The notes: generated from the letters alone by a model not told the origin. Counted from the first letter of the stretch, positions 47,709 to 59,217 are shown. The stretch is 64,000 nt of DNA from Njordibacter sp028825405 (GCF_047730065.1 NZ_CP159829.1:1612001-1676000); one strand, 5' to 3'. Numbers and translations are program-made.

Positions 47709-48756
47709 TGAACCTGCTTAACTTGTTGAAAAAGGCCATCAAAATTGGATAAGTTCCAATTAATAGATGGCCAAGGGTTTTTTTGTTTTGTTAAAAATTG
47801 TATTTCGTAATGCAGATGCGGCGCATTAGATAACCCAGTACTGCCGGACAGACCAATAACCTGCCCTTTATAAATAAACTCAGCACGGTGCGCTAAACGT
47901 TTTTGTAAATGAGCTTAACGACTCGAAAAACCATAGCTATGGGTTAACGTAATCACATTGCCAAAGCCTAGGGATTTTATGCTTCTAGCCACCACACCAT
48001 TGGCTGTGGCTAATATTGGAGCACCTTATACACACCGAATATCAATACCTTTATGCATTTTTTTGTACCTGTAATGGGATGTAAACGCTTACCATAGGAG
48101 GAAGTAATTGCCGTTTTTTTGGCCACAGGCCACGAATTTGGAATGGGGGCCAGCAATGTGAGTCGATTCTGCGCCGTTTGTATTATTTGAGGAGCCAAGG
48201 TTAAATCAAACTCATGATCCACCTGAGCACCCAAGAGACTCTGCAACTGGCGCAAGCTCTGCTCCATGACTAAAATTTCTTGGTTTTGTTGATGCAGTTG
48301 CTGACTCATCTTAAACTGAGATTGAGTTTGTCTAAGTAATTCTTGATTAATCTCAGAGTGAGATTCCACGAGTCCATTTAAGCGTTGTTTTAAGGCTTGA
48401 ATGGTGGCGTTATCGTGTTTAGTTTTACTTTCCAAATATTCTAAAGGCGCTGCTGCTGCTGGTATAATATTAAGAAAATGCTGAAAATTAACCATAGTTG
48501 TTGCTGTATGTTTAGAAGCAGGCAACAGATTCACAACACTGGTTTGTAGTTTGTTGATTTGGTCTTTAGATTTAATGTCAGACTGTCGAAAGCTTTCAGC
48601 TTGTTGCAGCACATCGTGATGAGCCTTGACTAACCACACAAGCGCACCCTCACCCACCACTATGTTCATAAGCGTGAGAGTAATAATTGTAAGGCCAATT
48701 TTTTGGTGAGTTCGTGTTAAATAAAATTGGGTGGAACCCAAATAATTAGTCACCAT
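47654..48756 (-). pseudogene. M23 family peptidoglycan endopeptidase, frameshifted with two stops
   Basis: N-terminal membrane anchor, a coiled-coil stalk (about residues 60-200) and an M23/LytM domain starting ITSSYGKRLHPITG. A run of seven Ts (48058-48064, minus-strand As) is one base short, so the frame leaves before the MHKGID zinc motif. In the restored frame TAA occurs at 48026-48028 (GIDIRCV, stop, GAPI) and 47915-47917 (GFSSR, stop, AHLQ). The rest, including HLHYE, continues to the TAA at 47654. ATG start at 48756; an earlier TTG at 48777 is possible. Unlikely to make active enzyme. Confidence 0.85.
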
Positions 48757-48852
48757 GACTAACAGACTGCGCCACAAATAAAGACTCCGTATAAGGAGGG
48801 GTCAACTGCAACCCCGTTATTAACCTTATATAGTCTAGGCGTTATTTTGAAT

Positions 48853-50529
48853 TTAACTGAATGATTTAGGCCTACGGCGTAAAATAATCACTAATACCAA
48901 CAAAATAAAGCCAGCACCAAGCCCTATAATCCAGCGCCAATCTGTAGATGACAAGGTTTCCTCAGTCACTTGGCTGTTGCTAGTGTCAACATTCTCATTA
49001 GCTGTGACATCAGCCTTAGGTTGGGTTGACACCGTTTTTTCTGGGCTCATGACCTTGGCTTTTATTTTTTTAACCAAACTAGCAATCTGACTTGCCGCCG
49101 TTTCAGCTTGGTTCGCAGTTTCTACTGGCTTGGCGCTTGAGTCTTCTTCCATAAGGGACTGCAGTGCAGGTGAAGCCGTTTCATTGCTAACTGATATCGC
49201 TTCAACTTGGGATGTCTGATTAGCCACTTCATCTGTTTCCAACACCCCAGCAGAGTCTGCTTCATTACTGACTAAAGGCACCAGTGGATGAACTCTAAGA
49301 CTGCGGTTAATGGTGCGCATGAGTTGGCCATTAGCCACTGATATAGTCAGGTTATACATGCCCGGTTCATTGAGCACCGGCAATTGCATACGGGTTTTAG
49401 CATCTGCGACAAAGGCTTGTTGCTGGCTAAACACTTGCGCATTCCCATCGCTCATATTGACCTTAAGCTCAAAGCCTTGCAGTTGCTCAGCAGACAATAA
49501 CTCACCGCGTTCGTTGGCTAACTGCACATCAATATAACTGCGCTGGCCTACCTTGATATTTTGATGACTTTGTTGCAACAATATCTGCAATTTGCCAACG
49601 ACATTGACACGTTTTAAAGTGGCCGTATCACTAATTAAAGCCCAAGTACCCGGTGTGGGTTGTTGCACCCTAATCACATCGTGGGTTAATGACGATTGCC
49701 ATTGTTGATTAATGCGGGTTTGTTGACGACCAAAGACTCGCTGCTTTCCATCTTTAAGTTTAACATTGTCATCACCATTTTTTTCGATGACCACAGTCAT
49801 GGACTCAACACCTTGTTGCACCACAAAAGACTGTTCAGTCACTTGCACAGGCACTTGTTGGGTAATGACCGTATTATCCAGAGCCCTTAAGAATATTTCT
49901 AACAGCTGGTCAGCATTCACTGCCACCTCAAACAACCCATCAGTGGCTTGGGCCATTGCACCTAAGGTGGCCTTATCCGCTTTATGGGATAAGCCCACCG
50001 TGTGCACTCGAGCACCCACGTTAATGTATTGTTGCAGAATAGGGCCCAGCAGGGCCGTGCGGGCACGTTTATTCTTCGCCACATCCTTACTCACGTCAAC
50101 CATACCGTCCGTTAACAATATGACATGCAACTGCCTACCTTGGACTTGATCTTGGGTATTAAATGACGCCGCGTTAAGAGCGGCTCCAATGTCCGTAAAT
50201 TGGCCATTAGAGGAAATATTTTGAGTGGCAGCAGAGGCCTGCTTTTGCCATTGGGCATTCACCACACCATGAGGAACAATGACTTTAGGGTCATCAGCAA
50301 ACTGCCAAATACCGGCCTTGCTGCCGGCTGGCAATAATTGCGTTAATACCTGCAAGGCTGGAATGCGTAATTTATTGGGGTCGGTGTCTTTCATGCTGCC
50401 AGACACATCAATCAACACCCGAATATCCATTTCATTAGATAAGGGTTGGCTCATGGTTGGTTGTGTATAAGCAATAAAGACTACTAAAAGCGACGCACTT
50501 AGACTGCGTATAGCATGAAATTTAAACAT
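48853..50529 (-). CDS. VWA-domain membrane protein
   Basis: 558 aa. Signal peptide, then a von Willebrand A domain with the MIDAS motif D41VSGS45 and LTDGMVDV, a beta-rich middle region, a Ser/Thr/Glu-rich linker (about 410-520), and one C-terminal membrane span followed by RRRPKSFS. So the bulk is periplasmic with a cytoplasmic basic tail. Function unknown. It lies directly upstream of the M23/bactofilin pair in the same direction. The ATG at 50529 is preferred over a TTG at 50544. Confidence 0.8.
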   Translation of the reverse strand: MFKFHAIRSLSASLLVVFIAYTQPTMSQPLSNEMDIRVLIDVSGSMKDTDPNKLRIPALQVLTQLLPAGSKAGIWQFADDPKVIVPHGVVNAQWQKQASAATQNISSNGQFTDIGAALNAASFNTQDQVQGRQLHVILLTDGMVDVSKDVAKNKRARTALLGPILQQYINVGARVHTVGLSHKADKATLGAMAQATDGLFEVAVNADQLLEIFLRALDNTVITQQVPVQVTEQSFVVQQGVESMTVVIEKNGDDNVKLKDGKQRVFGRQQTRINQQWQSSLTHDVIRVQQPTPGTWALISDTATLKRVNVVGKLQILLQQSHQNIKVGQRSYIDVQLANERGELLSAEQLQGFELKVNMSDGNAQVFSQQQAFVADAKTRMQLPVLNEPGMYNLTISVANGQLMRTINRSLRVHPLVPLVSNEADSAGVLETDEVANQTSQVEAISVSNETASPALQSLMEEDSSAKPVETANQAETAASQIASLVKKIKAKVMSPEKTVSTQPKADVTANENVDTSNSQVTEETLSSTDWRWIIGLGAGFILLVLVIILRRRPKSFS

Positions 50530-50611
50530 TGATTCCAAACCCAATTGTTATAGTTATGCCAAACACCTTAACACAAAATAAAGATACTGCACCAAGGCAC
50601 TGTATCTAACA

Positions 50612-51073
50612 TTATTCTCCTAAGTGTTGGATTTCGATGATGTGTTCACCCCAGCGACTTTCTGACACTTTAGCCTCTGAAACCGCCCACTTACGTACTG
50701 TCATACCGGCTTTGACAGTAGATCTGGGGTCACCTGTGACCAAGGGGTGCCAATCTGGTAAATCCTTGCCAGCTGACACACGCCTGTAACCACAGGTTTC
50801 AGGCAACCAGTTGAACTCAGCCACTGTATCAGGCGTGACCAAGGTACAGTCTGAAACTTTATCTTGGCGCGTTTCATAAACGCTGCACTTGCAGGACTTA
50901 AGATCTAAGTAACGACAAGCCACACTGGTGTGGTACATCAAAGGCGTGTCATCATCAATTAATTTTTGCAAACAACAGCGGCCACAGCCGTCACATAAAG
51001 ACTCCCATTGCTCACTGGTCATCTCTTTGGGTGCGGTTGTTTTCCAAAATCCTGTTTGTGTCGACTCTTTCAT
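50612..51073 (-). CDS. ycgN: YcgN family (UPF0260) Cys-cluster protein
   Basis: 153 aa. The pattern CDGCGRCC near residue 29 plus CRYLDLKSCKCSVYETR and a further Cys (VSDC) is the YkgJ/YcgN zinc- or iron-binding signature. Cytoplasmic. No known reaction. Follows rnd and ycgL, the classical gammaproteobacterial order. Confidence 0.92.
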   Translation of the reverse strand: MKESTQTGFWKTTAPKEMTSEQWESLCDGCGRCCLQKLIDDDTPLMYHTSVACRYLDLKSCKCSVYETRQDKVSDCTLVTPDTVAEFNWLPETCGYRRVSAGKDLPDWHPLVTGDPRSTVKAGMTVRKWAVSEAKVSESRWGEHIIEIQHLGE

Positions 51074-51106
51074 AAGCTCCAGTTTATCCCTATAAGAGGG
51101 TAAAAG

Positions 51107-51403
51107 TTAGTAGGTTGGGTTAACCGGTGTTCTGTAAAGATCTAACATGTACTCTTCACGCACGGGGGGCATTTGTAAATAATAGCCTTGTGCATCAATA
51201 TTTGACAAGATGTCTTCTGCCTTGGCTTTCGCGAATTTTTTATCAGCTGTTAGTAACATATCCATGCGGTGCTCAGGTTTACCAAACATTTTAAGCAAGG
51301 CCTCTGGCACTAGGCTTAGAGCTTTAGTTTTATCCACATAAAGATACATTTCGTCTTTCTTTTTGCTGCGATAAATAGAGCAAATAATACGTTTTTGAGT
51401 CAT
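51107..51403 (-). CDS. ycgL: YcgL domain protein (UPF0745)
   Basis: 98 aa. Begins with CSIYRSKKKDEMYLYVDK and contains VPEALLKMFGKPEHRMDMLL, the YcgL core. Its start overlaps the rnd stop by one base (TAATG). Function unknown. Confidence 0.92.
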   Translation of the reverse strand: MTQKRIICSIYRSKKKDEMYLYVDKTKALSLVPEALLKMFGKPEHRMDMLLTADKKFAKAKAEDILSNIDAQGYYLQMPPVREEYMLDLYRTPVNPTY

Positions 51404-52521
51404 TAATGTGTCTCTTGGATGAGTTTATATTCCCTGGCAATTGGCTCGGCAAGAAACTCTTCTCTCCAACCTTCCCAGTTACTTGGTAAGCTAAATGGCT
51501 GCTCATTACGCAAGCCTTCGAACAGCTCAAGCAGTTCTTTTTTGCGGCCCATTAATTGTACTTGAAGTACGGCATGTTCAGCTTGATCTGTAACCACTTT
51601 ATGCAGGCGTTTATAGTCTTTGTTTTCATTTTTAGACAAGGGCTGAGGCACGCCTGGCAGAACTTCAGAGGAGGCCTGCAGAATAGACAACCATTGTTGA
51701 CCATAGCGCCTTAAACTGCTGGGGCGCACGTCAGGGCATTGGCCTAAGGCATTGAGATCGGTGGGATTGGTGCGTGCCATCTCAATCAAACTGGTGTCCT
51801 TGACCACAAAATTCTTTGGCCTGTTTTCACTCCGAGCCACCTCTTCTCGCCACGCGGCTAAGCCACGCAAACGGCCAACCGACTTGCCTTGCAAGCGCCA
51901 AGCATTTTTCATTTGGATATAGACCAGTTCTGGAGCTATGGGTGGCTTGGGTTGAGATAAACGTTGCATGTCTTGCTCATACCATTGCCACACACCTTTA
52001 TCTTTTAGGCGCTGGGCTAACAAATCATAACACTGCATAAGGTGGGCTACGTCCATCGCTGCATAATGGCATTGGGAATCTCTTAACGGACGCTGCAACC
52101 AATCTGAACGTGTCTCGCCTTTGTCGACAGTTTCCCCTAGTAGGTCTAACACCAAACTTTGATAACCTGGCGACAAGCCCATGTCTACAAACGCGGCAGC
52201 AATTTGCGTATCGGCTATGGGTGTGGGGCGTAACGCTAGCCAATGCTGAAATAATTCTAAATCTTCACTGCAGGCATGCATCACTTTAAGGGTGCCAGGG
52301 TCTGTTAACAGAGCTTGTAATGGCTGCCACTGGTCAATAGTGATTGGGTCTATTAAAAAGGTTTCACCCGCAGCGGCTATTTGAACTAATCCGGGAATAG
52401 GATAAAAGGTGTCTACCCTCACAAACTCTGTATCTACGGCAATGGCAGGGGCTTGAATAAGTGTTTCACAAGCCTGTTGCAGGCCTGCATTGGTATCAAT
52501 GTATTGGTAATCAGATGACAT
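51403..52521 (-). CDS. rnd: Ribonuclease D
   Basis: 372 aa 3'-5' exoribonuclease for tRNA 3' ends. DEDD residues are visible: AVDTEFVR near 27, HACSEDLELF, and HYAAMDVAHLMQCY for the final Asp. One or two HRDC domains follow (AAWREEVARSENRP region). It leads the rnd-ycgL-ycgN set and starts 2 bases after recR. Confidence 0.96.
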   Translation of the reverse strand: MSSDYQYIDTNAGLQQACETLIQAPAIAVDTEFVRVDTFYPIPGLVQIAAAGETFLIDPITIDQWQPLQALLTDPGTLKVMHACSEDLELFQHWLALRPTPIADTQIAAAFVDMGLSPGYQSLVLDLLGETVDKGETRSDWLQRPLRDSQCHYAAMDVAHLMQCYDLLAQRLKDKGVWQWYEQDMQRLSQPKPPIAPELVYIQMKNAWRLQGKSVGRLRGLAAWREEVARSENRPKNFVVKDTSLIEMARTNPTDLNALGQCPDVRPSSLRRYGQQWLSILQASSEVLPGVPQPLSKNENKDYKRLHKVVTDQAEHAVLQVQLMGRKKELLELFEGLRNEQPFSLPSNWEGWREEFLAEPIAREYKLIQETH

Positions 52522-52523
52522 AA

Positions 52524-53135
52524 TTAGGTGTAACTCTTACGGCCGGCAAAGGCGTGAGCCAAAGTGCCGCCATCAACATACTCTAGTTCTCCACCAATGG
52601 GGACTCCATGGGCTATGCGGGTCACATTAATGGTTTGGAGGCTTGGCTGTTGACTTATTAATTGGTGAATGAAATGGGCAGTAGCGTCGCCCTCGATGGT
52701 AGGGTTAGTGGCAATAATAACTTCTGTGATCTGTTCATCACTCAGGCGTGAAATTAAAACGTCTAAGCCCAGTTCATTAGGGCCAATACCGTCCATGGGG
52801 GAAAGATGCCCCATGAGCACAAAATATAAACCCTTAAACCCAGCCCCTTGTTCAATAGCCAACACATCTGCAGGTGTCTCAACAATACACAAAGTAGACA
52901 TGTGCCGCTCTGGCTGGCTGCACAGACGGCATATCGGTAACTCACTGTGGGTTCTGCATTGTTCGCAGCGCCCTACTTTATCAAGGGCAAGGTTTAAGCT
53001 TTGGGCAAGTACTGCCCCACCTTCACGATTACGCTCTAAAATATGCAACGCCATGCGTTGAGCTGATTTACGGCCAACGCCTGGCAAGCATCGTAAAGAC
53101 TCAATAAGATCATCAATGAGTGGGCTAAAGGACAT
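52524..53135 (-). CDS. recR: Recombination mediator RecR
   Basis: 203 aa, near the usual 201. Helix-hairpin-helix region LPGVGRKSAQRMA, zinc finger CEQC-HSELPICRLC, then a TOPRIM domain (IVETPADVLAIEQ). Acts with RecF/RecO at gapped DNA. The dnaX-ybaB-recR order is conserved. Confidence 0.97.
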   Translation of the reverse strand: MSFSPLIDDLIESLRCLPGVGRKSAQRMALHILERNREGGAVLAQSLNLALDKVGRCEQCRTHSELPICRLCSQPERHMSTLCIVETPADVLAIEQGAGFKGLYFVLMGHLSPMDGIGPNELGLDVLISRLSDEQITEVIIATNPTIEGDATAHFIHQLISQQPSLQTINVTRIAHGVPIGGELEYVDGGTLAHAFAGRKSYT

Positions 53136-53157
53136 GTATGGTGAACCTATAATTAAC

Positions 53158-53484
53158 TTAAAACGGCATTTTAAAACCCGCCGGCATACCCATGCCAGCG
53201 GTCATATCAGACATATTATTCTGGCTGGCCTGCTCTACTTTACGCACCGCGTCATTCACGGCTGCCGCCAATAAATCTTCGAGCATTTCTTTGTCTTCAG
53301 ACAAAAGTGAATCATCTAAATGAACACGTTTTACATCATGACGTCCAGTCATTACTACTTGCACTAGACCTGCTCCAGCCGCGCCAGTAAATTCAGCTTT
53401 AGCCATGTCTTCTTGTGCTTGTTGCATTTGTTCCTGCATTTTTTGGGCTTGTTTCATGATATTGCCCATGCCACCTTTTAACAT
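53158..53484 (-). CDS. ybaB: YbaB/EbfC nucleoid-associated protein
   Basis: 108 aa. MLKGGMGNIMKQAQKMQEQM helix and the MSDMTAGMGMPAGFKMPF ending are family hallmarks. Binds DNA as a dimer. Between dnaX and recR. Confidence 0.96.
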   Translation of the reverse strand: MLKGGMGNIMKQAQKMQEQMQQAQEDMAKAEFTGAAGAGLVQVVMTGRHDVKRVHLDDSLLSEDKEMLEDLLAAAVNDAVRKVEQASQNNMSDMTAGMGMPAGFKMPF

Positions 53485-53505
53485 ATTAGTTTCTCTGGAA
53501 TAAGT

Positions 53506-55545
<2,040 letters not shown>

Positions 55546-55710
55546 GCAGGGACTCGTTCAGTAGAAACACAAACTAGAAAACTAGCGTTTTAAACAACAT
55601 TGTTAATCACATTATAGGAGCCACGCGCAATTAAAGCTACCAACTAAATCAAATGCTGGCGCAGTGCTTTTTAACTGCTCACTTGCCTACTTGTCTGAAC
55701 AAAAGCGGCG

Positions 55711-56601
55711 TTACAACGGCAACTCATAATCCACCTCAAGGGTGAACTTGGGCTGTGAGTGCATGGCCCAGTAGGCGTCTTTCAATTGCTGCGTCAGAGG
55801 CCCTATCTGCCCCCGACCTAACACCTGATGATCCACCTGAGTAATGGCCATAATGCCACCGGCAGTGCTGGTGGCAAAGGCTTCATCAGCTTGACGCAAA
55901 TCTTGCGCTGAGATTTCCCCCAGCTTTACTTGTAGGCCTAATTGCTGGGCCAATTGTATAGCCGTTTTGCGCGTAATGCCCTCAAGCACACCCTTTGCAG
56001 TGGTGCGCAACTGGCGATCTTTAATGATAAAAATATTAAACCCAGGACCTTCTTTTATGTTGCCCTTGTCATCCACTACCGCCGCCGTTTGAGCACCTTG
56101 GTCATAGGCTTCAAATTGCCCCATAACTAAATCTAACCAATGGTAGTTTTTGATGGTGGGGTCCACCGAGGCACTGGGAATACGCTGTTGTTGGCTGATC
56201 GCCAGATGCAAACCTTGATCAGGCTGGCTAATCCAAACAAAAGGCACTACAAAAGCAAAAAACTGGTTTTTACAAGTGCGAGGGTCACGCGAACCCGACT
56301 CTGGCACACCCCGTGTGGTGATCATTTCTACATAGGCATTACGCAAGCCACTTTGCCCCACTAGCTTTAATAACAAGACTGTCAGCTGGGTTTCGTTATA
56401 AGGAATGGACATGCGTAATTTTTCCATGCCTGCAAAATAACGCTGCACATGCTCATCTAAGCGAAAAAAATGCCCATCCCACACATGTGCCACGTCATAG
56501 GTGGCATCAGAATGCAAAAAACCCCAATCTAAAAGGGATATTTTTGCCTCGTTAATGGGCACTATTTAACCATTTACATGGGCCAAGCTTTGGGGTGTCA
56601 T
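55711..56601 (-). pseudogene. D-amino-acid/branched-chain class IV aminotransferase with a stop at codon 12
   Basis: The natural start is the ATG at 56601 (MTPQSLAHVNG) with GGAG seven bases upstream; codon 12 is TAA (56566-56568), after which the same frame continues IVPINEAKISLLDWGFLHSD. The rest (283 codons) is a complete PLP class IV fold with the catalytic Lys in TIKNYHWLDL, GPGFNIFI and STAGGIMAI. GTG restart at 56562 is possible but has no ribosome binding site and loses only the first strand. So the gene is either weakly expressed or inactivated. D-amino acid transaminase-like. Confidence 0.75.
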
Positions 56602-56631
56602 AGTTGGTCTCCAAACCGATATGGTTGATGC

Positions 56632-57531
56632 TTACTTAGCCTGCTCGCGCATCACAATATAGTAAGTAGAAGCAATAATAATAGCCGTACCCATTAAGAA
56701 TTTAAGAGTAATGCTCTCATTAAAAAACATGATGCCAATGCCAATGCCTAAAGGTATCGCTAAAAAGTGTAATGGAGCAAGCATAGAGGCTTGAGCATAC
56801 ATATGGCTTTGGGCCAGAAAGAACTGCTGAAAACTGGCACAAACACCCAGCGCAATGAGCAGATATAGAGGGGTTAGGGATGAAAGTTGTTGTATCGCGT
56901 CAAAACCATCAAAGCTAAAGGCAATAATGCCTGCTAAAACCACTCCCGTTGAGTTGTACCAAATGGCCGTTGTTACGGCAGGATCAGTGCGTCCCAACAC
57001 CCGCAAATAGACAAACATAAGGGCAGAAAAAAAGGCCCCTAATAAAGCGTAAAACACACCCAATAAATTAACCGTGGGTGTCAGTGGGAAGATAAGTACC
57101 ACAACCCCAAAAAAACCAACAAACACTGAAGCAGAGCGCTTTAAACCCACCTTTTCCCCGGCAATTAATACCGACAAACCGGTAATAAAAATAGGCATAG
57201 TTTGGGATAACGCGGTAGCAAGACTGATGTCTAAATAAATAATGGATAAAAACCACATGGTCAGTCCCAATAAACCAAACCCCGTGCGCAGAGCGAGGCC
57301 TCGTATATTGGTAATGTTTAAAAATTGGGCACCCCGAGTATAAATGGCATATGCCACCAAAAGCGGCAAACAAAACAGGTAGCGAAAGAATAAAATCACA
57401 AACACAGAAAAGTCGGGTTGCAGCACCTTCACCATGCTAGCCAACACTAATGACATGACAATTTGTCCAATAAGGAATACGGCACCCAATTTATTATTAC
57501 TTTGGCTGATAACCGGAATGACAACTGACAT
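56632..57531 (-). CDS. EamA/DMT family transporter
   Basis: 299 aa with ten hydrophobic helices in two EamA repeats (first around 12-140, second around 150-290). Inner-membrane exporter of unknown metabolite. Starts MSVVIPVISQSNNK. It is 30 bases upstream of the aminotransferase start, in the same direction, so an operon exporting or handling amino acids is possible. Confidence 0.87.
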   Translation of the reverse strand: MSVVIPVISQSNNKLGAVFLIGQIVMSLVLASMVKVLQPDFSVFVILFFRYLFCLPLLVAYAIYTRGAQFLNITNIRGLALRTGFGLLGLTMWFLSIIYLDISLATALSQTMPIFITGLSVLIAGEKVGLKRSASVFVGFFGVVVLIFPLTPTVNLLGVFYALLGAFFSALMFVYLRVLGRTDPAVTTAIWYNSTGVVLAGIIAFSFDGFDAIQQLSSLTPLYLLIALGVCASFQQFFLAQSHMYAQASMLAPLHFLAIPLGIGIGIMFFNESITLKFLMGTAIIIASTYYIVMREQAK

Positions 57532-57811
57532 GAGTACCTAAATTCTTGGGGCAAATGGGAGCCAATTAAGACACAAAGCGACCTTCTTGTCAGCCTTGAT
57601 GGGCTTAACCTGCAAATAAAACTCCAGAACTACTTTTAATCCATACTATCCATAGCCCTACCTTGTTAAATCTCCACTTGTGGGCCACCTCCAAAAACCA
57701 CCCAAGCCCAACTTTGCCTGATTGGTTATTCCACACCGCTCAGCTAGACCATTGCTAACCCATTAATAGCCTAACTTACAAAAGTTACACAGGGTAAAAA
57801 ATTAGAAATAC
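57532..57811. other. Intergenic region before the RHH gene pair
   Basis: Nothing coding seen on either strand. It separates the divergent EamA gene and the RHH gene and should contain the EamA promoter. Confidence 0.4.
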
Positions 57812-57851
57812 TACATATGTTGCATATGTAACGCGTTTGTACAATAATTGT
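57812..57851. promoter_or_regulatory. Palindromic operator at the RHH gene start
   Basis: An 8-bp inverted repeat TACATATG-TTG-CATATGTA (57812-57830), then TTGTACAA (57837-57844) overlapping ACAAT-A-ATTGT (57841-57851), ending 3 bases before the ATG. Stacked palindromes at this point fit autoregulation by the ribbon-helix-helix protein encoded just after. Confidence 0.55.
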
Positions 57852-57854
57852 GTC

Positions 57855-58043
57855 ATGAACGCTAAAAAAACCACCACCTTAAACCTGCGAGTTGACCCCT
57901 TAGTTAAGGATGCTGTGCGCTATGCCGCCAACCAAGAACACAGGAGCGTTGCCAATATGGTAGAGATGATGATCCGACAATATTGCCGTGATGCTGGCTA
58001 CCCCGTACTTGAACAAAACCAGTTGTTTGATGATGCACAATAA
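57855..58043 (+). CDS. Ribbon-helix-helix DNA-binding protein
   Basis: 62 aa. TTTLNLRVDPLVKDAVRYAA is the RHH beta strand and first helix; SVANMVEMMIRQYC is the second helix. Start ATG at 57855 (an upstream frame from 57837 falls in the operator). It resembles small chromosomal or plasmid RHH regulators/antitoxins. It is followed by a second small gene that overlaps or touches its stop. Confidence 0.75.
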   Translation: MNAKKTTTLNLRVDPLVKDAVRYAANQEHRSVANMVEMMIRQYCRDAGYPVLEQNQLFDDAQ

Positions 58044-58290
58044 AATGCTTCAAGGCCTGGTTGAAGCAGGCGCAGTAAAAGCGGTTAGTATTATTGCCAA
58101 TGGCGCTATCATTCATGCCGAGATTTGCACCCTTAGTGGTGACAAAAAAGTCATTACCACCCATGCAGGCAGCATTAAAACCTGGGCTTCAATAGATTCA
58201 GCAGCCAAATGGCTCAAGAAAGTTGGCCTAGGCACCATTAAGCTAGAAGTGGGTAAATGGTCACCTAATCAAAAAAGCATGACCTTTTAG
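58030..58290 (+). CDS. Small partner protein of the RHH regulator (ParC/RepB-like)
   Basis: Up to 86 aa; the start may be 58030, 58033 or 58045 (the last lies one base after the RHH stop). The domain runs MLQGLVEAGAVKAVSIIANG to the end, with AGSIKTWASIDSAAKWLKKVG, resembling small proteins annotated in other genomes as plasmid partition ParC or replication RepB. Predicted alpha/beta. Tightly coupled to the RHH gene, so they probably act together; a toxin-antitoxin role is not shown. Confidence 0.65.
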   Translation: MMHNKMLQGLVEAGAVKAVSIIANGAIIHAEICTLSGDKKVITTHAGSIKTWASIDSAAKWLKKVGLGTIKLEVGKWSPNQKSMTF

Positions 58291-58292
58291 CA

Positions 58293-58308
58293 GTTGCTCG
58301 ATAGCAAC
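58293..58308 (+). terminator. Small hairpin between convergent genes
   Basis: GTTGCT-CGAT-AGCAAC, a perfect 6-bp stem just after the stop of the RHH partner gene. There is no T run, so it is a weak terminator candidate only. Confidence 0.35.
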
Positions 58309-58323
58309 GAAAGATTAAATGAC

Positions 58324-58971
58324 TCACTGGCAAGCCAATTTAGCAGCATCAACGCGGTTTGATGCCAAACTTAAGCCATATTTACGCTTCACTTTGATGT
58401 ATAAATTAACATAAGCAACACACCGACCATGAGCAAAGCGATAACCTGAATGACGCAGCTTAGTAATAAATTTTAGCGGCTTAAAGGCACTTTTTAACGT
58501 GCGGTTTACATAGGGTACTGCGGCCACATGATTCAATGGATCATTGGCAAAGGCGCGTTTCTGCACAAAGTTCCAGCCCTTGCCACCAGAAAGGTGGGCA
58601 TCTTTTAAAGCCACCACATGATCCACATCAGTGGCGTTACCACTCACTCCCGTATACCAACCTACGAGTGAACTCGATAAAGGCGATGCAGACGATCTAA
58701 AACTCCAATGATCACGGTTATAAATGCCCGATAAGCTACTTTGCCCCAGGGTTTTATTACCTATATCATCGGTTTTATCACCGGCTTTAGCATTGGCCTT
58801 GTGACAATGGTATTGCTTTGCTTTTGTATCATTGTGGCAGCCCTCTGAGTTAAGGCGACCACCATGGGACCACACCTTAAAAGACACCAACAATAATAGA
58901 ACCATGATGATGGCTACTGCCAAACCCTGCATCTTTATTAATACCACTTCTAGCCTATAATTCGTGGCCAC
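58324..58971 (-). CDS. Secreted or membrane-anchored HNH nuclease
   Basis: 215 aa. N-terminal hydrophobic segment (about 14-35), then HGGRLNSEGCHNDTKAKQYH with a YHCHK ending, a small Cys/His-rich domain found in exported proteins. The C-terminal part is a DUF1524/HNH-type nuclease with DVDHVVALKDAH and NDPLNHVAAVPYVNRTLK. Probably acts outside the cytoplasm on DNA. Start may be 58971 or the Met at 58932. No immunity gene is obvious beside it. Confidence 0.82.
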   Translation of the reverse strand: MATNYRLEVVLIKMQGLAVAIIMVLLLLVSFKVWSHGGRLNSEGCHNDTKAKQYHCHKANAKAGDKTDDIGNKTLGQSSLSGIYNRDHWSFRSSASPLSSSLVGWYTGVSGNATDVDHVVALKDAHLSGGKGWNFVQKRAFANDPLNHVAAVPYVNRTLKSAFKPLKFITKLRHSGYRFAHGRCVAYVNLYIKVKRKYGLSLASNRVDAAKLACQ

Positions 58972-59217
58972 TGCGCTATTCCAAATACGAAAATAGCGCC
59001 TAATGACCTTAGGGTTTACATCAGTGACTGAATCAGCAAACGATGTTCGGGGTTACTGCAAGTGAGACGATGACGGCACCTATAAAAAATTTTTTTAATA
59101 ATTTGAATTACGATCAACGACAAATTTAAGTTTATTTTTTCACTATAATCTTTGGCGCAAGTCATAAAAAATCTACTAAGATAACGCATTTTGTTTAACC
59201 ATGTTTGTGATTTTGCA

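Noticed and set aside
50558..50610. AGATAC/GTATCT hairpin between ycgN and the VWA gene as a terminator
   Set aside because: The stem is interrupted, the loop is large and no T run follows.
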